From the NCBI GenBank assembly GCA_964554015.1, contig CAZKMO010000115.1, forward strand, positions 1-11,439: a DNA stretch of 11,439 bases, written 5' to 3'. Positions 1-6,684 of this stretch are shown here, in pieces (positions within the stretch are counted from its first letter, which is position 1; every line of letters begins with the position of its first letter). The DNA comes from CAYUAG01 sp964554015. Lineage in GTDB: Bacteria > Zhuqueibacterota > QNDG01 > CAYUAG01. Position numbers and translations under genes: made by a program. A model generated the notes under the pieces. It was given only the letters and a program-made list of their open reading frames with translations, ran no database searches and was not told where the DNA came from.

Positions 1-1
1 A

Positions 2-328
2 GAGGGGATAACCGTAGATGTAGATATTACGGCAGAACTTGCAACTATATATCACATGATTCCGGACACAGGTATCGTACATCAAAATGTCACCGGATTT
101 CTGGAGATGGAATTATCCGCCGGAGGGCAAAAAATAACCCTTACCATAAATATAAATCAATGTGATCTAAAGTTAACTGGTTTAGGTGAAGCTGATTATT
201 CTTACAGTAATACAAATCTGGAAAAGGCCACAGGACAATCACTTTCCTTTAATTCTCCCTTCCAAGAAAAGCTATGGAAAGCCTCTAAAGCCATTACCCG
301 GATACTTATAAAAAAGCTGAGTCTTTAA
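2..328 (+). CDS. C-terminal part of an unrecognised protein (5' end outside window)
   Basis: The frame is open from the left edge, so this is the last 108 residues of a longer protein. The ATG at 56 is probably internal. The visible part begins with alternating polar and hydrophobic residues typical of beta strands (for example TITVDVDIT-like stretches and QKITLTININQCDLKL). It ends in a basic amphipathic helix, FQEKLWKASKAITRILIKKL. There is one Cys and no transmembrane segment. A beta-rich body with a short C-terminal helix is common in periplasmic or lipoprotein-type assembly factors, but I recognise no family and assign no function. A strong stem-loop directly after the stop suggests the transcript ends here. 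Confidence 0.6.
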   Translation, partial: EGITVDVDITAELATIYHMIPDTGIVHQNVTGFLEMELSAGGQKITLTININQCDLKLTGLGEADYSYSNTNLEKATGQSLSFNSPFQEKLWKASKAITRILIKKLSL

Positions 329-337
329 TTTAATTTT

Positions 338-370
338 ACCTTCCCGGACACATTAAGTTTCCGGGAAGGT
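338..370 (+). terminator. Stem-loop after the first gene, probable terminator
   Basis: The perfect arms CCTTCCCGGA (339-348) and TCCGGGAAGG (360-369) extend by one A-T pair to an 11-bp GC-rich stem with an 11-nt loop. The hairpin starts 9 bases after the stop codon at 328. It is followed only by TTTAAAA, so the U-tract is weak. It could be a poor intrinsic terminator or an mRNA 3'-end stabilising hairpin. A short T-rich run precedes it, so it does not clearly act in both directions. Confidence 0.65.
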
Positions 371-450
371 TTAAAACTGGTTATAAATCGATTAGCAACT
401 CTGTTCTGAAAGTAAGTTTACTAACAAAATATATATTTTTTTGAAACATA

Positions 451-567
451 ATGAAAAAAAAGTTTTATTGTATTTTTCTAAATCGCTGGGTATTAATTCT
501 GATTTCTCTATTCCCATTTAACCACTATGTAAGCATACTATCCTGTCGTTCTAGAGACTATTATTAA
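451..567 (+). CDS. Possible 38-residue small membrane peptide
   Basis: An ATG-to-TAA ORF encodes a peptide with a lysine-rich start (MKKKFY), a hydrophobic core at about residues 13-30 (WVLILISLFPF onward) and a polar, arginine-containing tail. That shape fits a signal peptide remnant, a small single-pass membrane protein or a type I toxin-like peptide. There is no good Shine-Dalgarno sequence (only GAAAC upstream). In DNA this AT-rich, an ORF of this length rich in Phe, Ile and Lys arises easily by chance. I include it only as a candidate. A decayed exported gene whose body was lost is equally possible. Confidence 0.2.
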   Translation: MKKKFYCIFLNRWVLILISLFPFNHYVSILSCRSRDYY

Positions 568-602
568 TTGAAAAATTTTTTAAAATATTATTTTATTTTT
601 TC

Positions 603-630
603 TTGACATAGTCATATAATCCAATATCAT
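603..630 (+). promoter_or_regulatory. Sigma70-type promoter before the membrane-protein gene
   Basis: A perfect -35 box TTGACA (603-608) and TATCAT (625-630) are separated by 16 bp. Transcription would start near 637, leaving a short leader before the GGGAG and the ATG at 656. A better-looking TATAAT at 615-620 is only 6 bp from the -35, so it cannot be the partner of this -35. Confidence 0.5.
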
Positions 631-655
631 TGACCTAATATTTGGGAGTATAAAA

Positions 656-2143
656 ATGAAAATAGGCAAAATATCCCTAAAGAATAATATTAAACCTAAA
701 ATATTAGTTATAGCTTCCTTATTTCTTATTCTATTACCTTTCTTTTTCGTAACCTATGCCCCCTCAACCGATCTCCCTCAGCATTTAAGCCAAATCTACT
801 TATTAACAGAAACCATTAAGGGTAATACTGAGCTTTATTCCATAAATTGGTATGCACCCAATAATCTCATTTATATATTAATAGCGGTATCTTCACTTAT
901 ATTCCCTCCCGTTCTCGCCGGAAAAATCGTACTAATGATAATAGTTCTTTTATGGGGAGGATCAATTTTTTTCCTGGCCAGGAAAAGAAACCGTCCCCTA
1001 GCAAATGTCTTTCTAGCCTTAATATTTATTTATAATCTTTCCTTGTATTGGGGATTCTTAAACTTTCTGATAGGCTGGCCCATTTTTGTTTTTTGGATTA
1101 TTCATACGTCCAAACCCCTAAACAAAAAAAATTGGTTTATCACAGTGGCTTTATCGCTTTTACTCTATGGCAGTCATGCTTTATGGTTTTTAATCGCTTG
1201 TATGTGGTTATTTTTTTACAGTATCTTTCATTGGAAAAATTGGAAATCTTTTATTTATCGTCTATCTCCAGTAGTGCCTATTGGTATTATTGCCACTATC
1301 TGGTACCATTTTTTATCTTCAGCACGTGAAGCAGGAGGATTTGATATCGCTCCCCATTGGTTCTATTCACCATTGAAAAGATTATCGGCGGATTATTTTA
1401 TTGATTCTATGTTAGGGGGCTTACGAGGTGAAATCGAAATTATTATGGTTATAGCTGTTGTGGTTTGGATTCTTTTATCCATTATTACAAATTATCGACA
1501 TTTAAAAGAAAAAACTGATTTATTACTTCTGTTAAGTGCCGTGTTTTTTTCCCTAATTATGCTTTTTGCTCCAGATAAATACATGAACACTATCTATTTC
1601 TCCCAAAGGTGGTTCCCTATTGCCCTTATATTTTTCCTTCTTTCCTTTCCCGCACCTGTAATAAGAAAAAGATTACTCTATATAATAACCTTATTCCTGC
1701 TTACCCTATTTTTAATTTCTACCACACTATCATGGTATGATTACCAAAAAGAAGAACTATCTGGCTTGTCTGAATCACTTAAAGCTCTTCCTGAAAATCA
1801 AAGGGTTTTAGGGTTGGATTTTATTAAAGATAGCAGATATCTCAAAGGTCGTCCTTTTTTGCAACTTTTTGCCTACACGCAAGTATTAAAAGGTGCAGAT
1901 ATTAACTTTTCATTTGCCAGACACGCATCTGGAATTATCCAGTTTAAGAAACCACGAGCAATCCCTTGGACTCCCGGATTAGAATGGTTTGCAGAACGGG
2001 TTAAAAAGCAAGATTTTTTATACTTCGATTATGTTTTGATAAATGGCAATGAAGATATCCATTTACTATCAATATCTATGGACTACCTGGAACCTGTTAC
2101 CTTGCAGGGAAGGTGGCGTTTGTACAAAGTGATTCAAAAATAA
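656..2143 (+). CDS. Multi-pass membrane protein, GT-C glycosyltransferase-like
   Basis: The 495-residue product has about ten or eleven hydrophobic segments between residues 13 and 358, then a soluble C-terminal region of about 135 residues. The first loop after transmembrane segment 1 carries PSTDLPQH (Asp39, His43). An acidic residue in the first extracytoplasmic loop, within a D-x-P-x-H-type motif, is typical of GT-C-fold enzymes. These move sugars from lipid-linked donors on the outer face of the inner membrane. The start is supported by GGGAG 7 nt upstream. The coding sequence is much more AT-rich than the next gene: a hand count of 1201-1260 gives 14 of 60 G+C. It is flanked by 109 bp of AT-rich DNA before an exported hydrolase-like gene, so a shared glycan role is possible but unproven. 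The specific family and substrate are unknown. It could also be a polytopic protein of another class. Confidence 0.6.
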   Translation: MKIGKISLKNNIKPKILVIASLFLILLPFFFVTYAPSTDLPQHLSQIYLLTETIKGNTELYSINWYAPNNLIYILIAVSSLIFPPVLAGKIVLMIIVLLWGGSIFFLARKRNRPLANVFLALIFIYNLSLYWGFLNFLIGWPIFVFWIIHTSKPLNKKNWFITVALSLLLYGSHALWFLIACMWLFFYSIFHWKNWKSFIYRLSPVVPIGIIATIWYHFLSSAREAGGFDIAPHWFYSPLKRLSADYFIDSMLGGLRGEIEIIMVIAVVVWILLSIITNYRHLKEKTDLLLLLSAVFFSLIMLFAPDKYMNTIYFSQRWFPIALIFFLLSFPAPVIRKRLLYIITLFLLTLFLISTTLSWYDYQKEELSGLSESLKALPENQRVLGLDFIKDSRYLKGRPFLQLFAYTQVLKGADINFSFARHASGIIQFKKPRAIPWTPGLEWFAERVKKQDFLYFDYVLINGNEDIHLLSISMDYLEPVTLQGRWRLYKVIQK

Positions 2144-2180
2144 ATATTTTCATTATAAAGTCATAATATCAGAAATTGTA

Positions 2181-2208
2181 TTGAATTTTCAAAGAAATTT
2201 CATATAAG
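2181..2208 (+). promoter_or_regulatory. Weak candidate promoter before the hydrolase-like gene
   Basis: TTGAAT (2181-2186) and TATAAG (2203-2208) are 16 bp apart, about 45 bp before the ATG at 2253. The surroundings are so AT-rich that chance matches are likely. A short inverted repeat, CCTTT-ATA-AAAGG, at 2233-2245 covers the AAAGG ribosome-binding site and could modestly hide it. Confidence 0.3.
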
Positions 2209-2252
2209 ATATTGAGATATTAATAAATATAACCTTTATAAAAGGCTTAATC

Positions 2253-4421
2253 ATGAAAAAAATACTTCTGCTCTGTTTTATGGTATATGTCGGGGAAACC
2301 AGTACTGGGATCAGTCAAACTGTCCAACTTCGCTACGATACCACCTCAGCTCAAGTCAATTATGCTGCTAAAATACTGCAACAATCCCTTTCAGATAAAG
2401 GCTATGCAACTGGAAAAGTAAAGGCGGATTATTCCATTCATCTTTTTATCAATCCTCAAGAATTAGAACCTGAAGCCTATGAAATCCGACGGAAAAACAA
2501 AAGCATCACTATAACCGGAGGAGATGGAAGAGGGGTAATATACGGTGCCCTCTCCCTGGCCGAAGATCTGGGGAACAGTGTTACTCTGGAGAACCTGAAG
2601 GAAAAAAGGGAGGCCACTGCCCTGCATTTCCGGGCCATCAAGTTTGATCTTCCCTGGGATACCTACAGGCACAGTTATGCCCTCACCCAGCATCAGGAGA
2701 CCTGCCGTGATCTCGAATTCTGGAAAGCTTTCCTGGATATGATGGCGAAAAACAGGTTTAACACCCTTACCCTGTGGAATCTCCACCCCTATACATTTTT
2801 AATTAAGCCCCATAATTTTCCGGAAGCAAGTCCTTGGACTGAGCAAGAGATGAAGGAGTGGAAGACATTATTCCACGGCATTTTTCACTTGGCCAAAGAA
2901 AGAGGAATCGACATCTATATTATGCCCTTTAACATATTTGTCACCCCGGAATTTGCCCGGGCCCATAAAGTGGCTATTAATAACCCGGAACATCATCATT
3001 TTGTACAGGCGGATACCTCGGAAATCATTAAACACTATACTCGTCAATGCGTAACCCAAATGCTGAATGAATATCCCGATCTTACCGGTATCGGTCTGAC
3101 CCTGGGAGAAGGAATGGGCGGCATGACTCCCCAGCAACGGGAGAACTGGATACGGGATACCATAATTAAAGGTATGCGTCTGGCCAACCGCAAATCAAAA
3201 CTAATACATCGTATTCCTTTTTCCGGTAGTACCGGCTCCCTGGGTGCTACCAATATTGACATGGAGCAGATTACCCGCAGGGGAATTGAACAGGAAGCAG
3301 CCCTGGATTGTTTTATAAAACCGATATGGGCCAGTCTTAAATTCAACTGGTCTCACGGACATTCCACCCCTAAGCTGATTAAGGTACATGGAGGAAAAAT
3401 ATACGGAACCTACTGGAACCCCAAGCCAGAGGGCTATAAGATTATCTGGACGGTTCGCAATGAAGATTTCTTTTGTCTGCGCTGGGGAGTGGCTGATTTC
3501 ATACGTAGACATATCAAAATGAATACTCATGATTATGTGGGCGGTTATTTTATCGGCTCCGAAACCTATATTCCGGCCAAGGATTATTTCACCAAACCAG
3601 GCTTTACGGTCGACTGGAAATATGCTTTCCAGCGGCAGTGGCTCTTTTATAAACTCTGGGGACGACTGCTCTATAATCCCGCCACTCCGGACCAGGTATT
3701 TAAAGCAGAATTTGTCCGGCGGTACGGGAAAGAGGCTGAAGTGCTTTTTGATGCCTATGCCTTGGCCAGTAAAACCCCTTTGCGTCTGGCTTCTATTTTT
3801 GACTGTACCTGGGATTTCACTTTATACAGCGAAGGATTCTTAGCCCTTGATCCTGAGGTCAGAAGAGTGGATTATATTTCCATAGACCGGCAGATCTATC
3901 ACAAGCCTCTGGATAACAGTTACCTATCAGTGGCTGAATATGTGAAAACCATGGCTGCCGGAGGTGATTTTGGAAAAGATAAAATAACTCCTCCCATCCT
4001 GGCTGAAAGGCTGGAGAGAGACTGCAACCACGCCCTGGATCTGGTGAAGAATATCGATACAGCTCATAATACTTCACTTCTCTTCGAGGTAGCTGACGTC
4101 AAGGCCTGGGCTTACCTGGGATTATACTTTGCCCAAAAATTAAAAGGAGCAGTTGCCCTGCAGACGTACCGGATTAACTTAGGGCAAAAAAGCGATAAAG
4201 ACGCTATTAACCATCTTGAAAAGGCCCTGAAGTATTGGGATAAAGTGATCAGTATCACCCGTCCCTTATACCAGGATATGCCTCTGGTGCATTACAGTGA
4301 ACAGGACGGTAAGTCCTGGAAAGAAAATGATCATCTCCGCTTTCACTGGGAACTGCTCAGACCTGCTGTTGCCCATGACATTACTATTGCCAGGAAGGCT
4401 GTGGTGGAAGAGGGTCGCTAG
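2253..4421 (+). CDS. Exported glycoside-hydrolase-like protein (GH67/GH20-type N-domain + TIM-barrel-like core)
   Basis: The 722-residue product begins with a probable signal peptide (MKKILLLCFMVYVG, cleavage near residue 20). Residues about 25-110 resemble the small alpha/beta domain that precedes the catalytic barrel in GH20, GH67 and GH84 enzymes; the ITGGDGRGVIYGAL stretch is characteristic. Residues about 125-470 look like a (beta/alpha)8 barrel, with FRAIKFDLPWDTYRH as its first strand and NRFNTLTLWNLHPY following. Candidate catalytic acids are Glu286 in GLTLGEGMGG and Glu437 in GYFIGSETYI. The helical C-terminal third, starting near LFYKLWGRLLYNP, resembles tails of GH67-like and DUF4838-like proteins. 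I cannot name the CAZy family or the substrate. There is no T9SS domain and no lipobox, so it is probably periplasmic. AAAGG lies 7 nt before the ATG. The gene is clearly GC-richer than its neighbours (about 32 of 60 in 2581-2640). Confidence 0.7.
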   Translation: MKKILLLCFMVYVGETSTGISQTVQLRYDTTSAQVNYAAKILQQSLSDKGYATGKVKADYSIHLFINPQELEPEAYEIRRKNKSITITGGDGRGVIYGALSLAEDLGNSVTLENLKEKREATALHFRAIKFDLPWDTYRHSYALTQHQETCRDLEFWKAFLDMMAKNRFNTLTLWNLHPYTFLIKPHNFPEASPWTEQEMKEWKTLFHGIFHLAKERGIDIYIMPFNIFVTPEFARAHKVAINNPEHHHFVQADTSEIIKHYTRQCVTQMLNEYPDLTGIGLTLGEGMGGMTPQQRENWIRDTIIKGMRLANRKSKLIHRIPFSGSTGSLGATNIDMEQITRRGIEQEAALDCFIKPIWASLKFNWSHGHSTPKLIKVHGGKIYGTYWNPKPEGYKIIWTVRNEDFFCLRWGVADFIRRHIKMNTHDYVGGYFIGSETYIPAKDYFTKPGFTVDWKYAFQRQWLFYKLWGRLLYNPATPDQVFKAEFVRRYGKEAEVLFDAYALASKTPLRLASIFDCTWDFTLYSEGFLALDPEVRRVDYISIDRQIYHKPLDNSYLSVAEYVKTMAAGGDFGKDKITPPILAERLERDCNHALDLVKNIDTAHNTSLLFEVADVKAWAYLGLYFAQKLKGAVALQTYRINLGQKSDKDAINHLEKALKYWDKVISITRPLYQDMPLVHYSEQDGKSWKENDHLRFHWELLRPAVAHDITIARKAVVEEGR

Positions 4422-4429
4422 GGGTGATA

Positions 4430-4472
4430 ATTTTACCATTAATAAAGTATCATATATTTTACCATAAATAAA
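4430..4472 (+). repeat. Imperfect 17-bp direct repeat
   Basis: The ten-base core ATTTTACCAT occurs at 4430-4439 and 4456-4465. Each copy is followed by a similar AATAAA-type run (to 4446 and to 4472). The copies are 26 bp apart. The second one supplies the candidate -35 box of the promoter below, so the pair could be a regulator site, though low-complexity AT sequence may explain it. Confidence 0.35.
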
Positions 4473-4486
4473 AAACAAGATATAAT
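4458..4486 (+). promoter_or_regulatory. Sigma70-type promoter for the VIT-VWA / repeat-protein operon
   Basis: TTTACC (4458-4463) and a perfect TATAAT (4481-4486) are separated by 17 bp. This would give an untranslated leader of about 93 nt before the ATG at 4586. The leader is nearly all A and T until the strong Shine-Dalgarno site. Confidence 0.45.
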
Positions 4487-4571
4487 CTATTTTTTTTATA
4501 GTGAAAAATACTTATATTAAACAATAAAATCATTATATATTATTAATTTTTTTCCATATTTTTTTTAATCT

Positions 4572-4577
4572 AGGAGG
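4572..4577 (+). promoter_or_regulatory. Strong Shine-Dalgarno site
   Basis: AGGAGG followed by GG lies 8 nt before the ATG at 4586. It is the best ribosome-binding site in the window and fixes the start of the VIT-VWA gene. It suggests high translation of this surface protein. Confidence 0.8.
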
Positions 4578-4585
4578 GGTTAGCT

Positions 4586-6673
4586 ATGAAGAAAATTTCT
4601 TTCAAAAAATATTTTTTATGGTTTTTATTGACTTTTTTTCTCTTGGAGAATGGATATACCACCGGAGTACTATTTGTTCGTCCCAGATGGAGCAATAATC
4701 AATATCAAAAAGTGTGGATTAAATCCATTGAAGTTATGGTAAATATTCAGGATCAGGTGGCAGAAACGCATGTGGATCAGGTTTTTTTCAACACATTGAA
4801 CCAATCGGCAGAAGCGATTTATATTTTCCCCCTTCCTGAAAATGCCATGATTACCGAACTGGTTTACTGGGTAAATGGTGAACGGTTTGAAGCTGAAATA
4901 CGGGAAAGACAGCAGGCTATTAAAGCCTATAATCAGAAATTATACCACTGGCTGGATCCTGCGCTGCTGGAATACCTGGGTGACAATATGTTCCGGCTGA
5001 GTATTGTACCGGTAAATGCCCAGAGTGAATTCCGTACTGAAATAACCTATGTGGAGTTGCTTAATTATGATTTTGGAATTTTAGAATATAAATACCTGAT
5101 GAATACCCTTGATCTTTCCTCTGATCCCCTGGAAACAGTTCATTTAACCCTGGATGCCCAATCACAAAATGCCTTTAAATATTTTCAATCACCCAGTCAT
5201 GAAAATTCTGCAGCTACCCAAATCGTTAAACACAGTGACAATCATTATTCTATGGAATTTGGAGATGAAAATTTTTATCCGGATACGGATGTGATTATTG
5301 AGATGGAAACCCTGCGGGAAAATGTGGAATTCAGTCTGTTGACCTATACACCCGTACTGGAAGATTCATTCGGAACCGACAGTTTCTATGCTTTATGGAT
5401 TACACCCCCGGATAGCATAGAGGAAGAAGAAATACTCCCCAAGGATATTATATTCACTGCGGATGTTTCCTCCAGTATGGAAGGAGAACGAATCAAACAG
5501 GCCAAAGAATCTATTGACTTCTTTCTGGATTTACTACATCCGCAGGATCATTTTAATATTATTACCTTTGGCACCCATGTTATAAAATTCAAAAATGATC
5601 TGGTGGCAGCCAATACAGCAAATATAACAGAAGCTCATGATTTTGTTTATGAGATGTATGCTCTGGGAATGACCAATATCAGTGCTGCCCTGGACTCTTC
5701 TCTGATGCAGTCCTATCATGATACAGCCACTAAAAATATTGTTTTCCTGACCGATGGAGAGCCTACCATAGGAATCACTCATCCCGATTCCATTATAGCC
5801 CGGACCAGAGAGAAAAACACCGAGAATGTGCGCATTTTTTCCTTTGGGGTGGGTGAGGATATAAACCAATCCTTGCTTACCAAATTAGCCATGGATAATT
5901 TCGGCTATGCAACCTTTATAGCCTCAGATGACAGTATTGCCTTATTAGTGAACAACCATTTTAAACGCATATCCAAACCAGTGATGACTGATATTAAAAT
6001 AACCTACGGAGGGTTACCGGTATATGATCGTTACCCCAAAAATCTGCTGGATTTATTCTGGGGAACCCAAACCCTTGAGGTTGGTTTATACAACGGCAGC
6101 GGCACCTACCCTGTCACCTTGTCCGGCTGGATGAGAGAAGATTCGGTTAATTATATAAAAACCTTTTCATTTACAGATACATCAGGTAAGTATCGCTTTG
6201 TTCCTCGCCTGTGGGCCCAGGAAAAAATTAATCACTTGCTTGACTTGATCGAGATATATGGTGAAACAGATGAACTGGTAAACCAGATTATTGAGTTAAG
6301 CTTAAAATTTCAGATATTGACTCCTTATACCGCCCTTTATGCAGATCCGGATGATATAAATGATAATGGATCTTATTTAACCCCCAATACCTTCAAACTC
6401 TTTGCCAACTACCCCAACCCCTTCAATCCTGAGACCACCATCAAATATTCCTTACCTGCAGATAAATCATTGTATCAGGTGGTAATAAAAATCTATGATT
6501 CTCTGGGAAAACTGGTGGTAACTCTGAAAGATGAACCCCAAAAGCCGGGTGTATACACTGTAAAATGGAACGGCAAAGATGCAGCCGGACACCCCCTGCC
6601 CACTGGCATTTATCTCTGCGTAATTCAGGCAGGCCAGTTTAAAGCAACACAGAAAATGTTATTGATTAAATAG
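4586..6673 (+). CDS. VIT + von Willebrand A domain protein with T9SS sorting domain
   Basis: The 695-residue product has the inter-alpha-trypsin-inhibitor heavy-chain layout. A signal peptide (about 1-26) is followed by a VIT domain (about 45-165, including NQSAEAIYIFPLPENA and the AIKAYNQ segment). A VWA domain (about 285-455) has a complete metal-ion-dependent adhesion site: D293-V-S295-S-S297, Thr363 and Asp390 (FLTDGEP). The ITIH-like tail follows (RLWAQEKINHLLDL to LTPYTALYA, about 540-587). The last 89 residues are a type A T9SS sorting domain starting ANYPNPFNPETT. Known relatives are exported and bind proteins or glycans through a divalent metal, so this one is probably attached to or released from the outer surface. 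Proteobacterial relatives use sortase-type tails; here T9SS replaces that. The gene shares an operon with the repeat protein 11 bp downstream. Confidence 0.88.
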   Translation: MKKISFKKYFLWFLLTFFLLENGYTTGVLFVRPRWSNNQYQKVWIKSIEVMVNIQDQVAETHVDQVFFNTLNQSAEAIYIFPLPENAMITELVYWVNGERFEAEIRERQQAIKAYNQKLYHWLDPALLEYLGDNMFRLSIVPVNAQSEFRTEITYVELLNYDFGILEYKYLMNTLDLSSDPLETVHLTLDAQSQNAFKYFQSPSHENSAATQIVKHSDNHYSMEFGDENFYPDTDVIIEMETLRENVEFSLLTYTPVLEDSFGTDSFYALWITPPDSIEEEEILPKDIIFTADVSSSMEGERIKQAKESIDFFLDLLHPQDHFNIITFGTHVIKFKNDLVAANTANITEAHDFVYEMYALGMTNISAALDSSLMQSYHDTATKNIVFLTDGEPTIGITHPDSIIARTREKNTENVRIFSFGVGEDINQSLLTKLAMDNFGYATFIASDDSIALLVNNHFKRISKPVMTDIKITYGGLPVYDRYPKNLLDLFWGTQTLEVGLYNGSGTYPVTLSGWMREDSVNYIKTFSFTDTSGKYRFVPRLWAQEKINHLLDLIEIYGETDELVNQIIELSLKFQILTPYTALYADPDDINDNGSYLTPNTFKLFANYPNPFNPETTIKYSLPADKSLYQVVIKIYDSLGKLVVTLKDEPQKPGVYTVKWNGKDAAGHPLPTGIYLCVIQAGQFKATQKMLLIK
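6404..6673 (+). repeat. T9SS sorting-domain cassette, copy 1
   Basis: These 270 bp encode the last 89 residues and stop codon of the VIT-VWA protein. They match 8278-8547 without gaps at a fixed offset of 1874 bp. By hand count about 40 of 270 bases and 9 of 89 residues differ (about 85% DNA and 90% protein identity). The domain is the outer-membrane export signal read by the T9SS. Confidence 0.9.
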
Positions 6674-6684
6674 GATTATTTATT

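Larger units (their letters stand above)
371..655 (+). other. AT-rich intergenic stretch
   Basis: With the hairpin, this makes a 327-bp gap between the first two genes. It contains one doubtful small ORF (451-567) and a candidate promoter (603-630). A GGGAG ribosome-binding site at 644-648 lies 7 nt before the ATG at 656. I see no tRNA, no long repeat and no convincing structured RNA in it. Confidence 0.5.

Noticed and set aside
615..620. TATAAT as -10 partner of the TTGACA at 603-608
   Set aside because: The spacing is only 6 bp. TATCAT at 625-630 gives a 16-bp spacer.
636..644. Bacteroidetes-type -7 box (TAnnTTTG) before the membrane-protein gene
   Set aside because: The bases read TAATATTTG, with the wrong spacing, and they run into the ribosome-binding site.
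2463..3530. Several reverse-strand ORFs of about 90-110 codons across the hydrolase gene
   Set aside because: They mirror a long, well-formed coding sequence on the + strand, have no recognisable domains and overlap one another.
4468..4499. A-run/T-run hairpin after the hydrolase gene as a terminator
   Set aside because: The stem is made only of A-T pairs and encloses the better-supported TATAAT -10 box, so a promoter reading is preferred.
5534..5869. Reverse-strand 111-codon ORF inside the VWA domain
   Set aside because: It lies opposite the conserved metal-site coding sequence and has no promoter, ribosome-binding site or recognisable domain.
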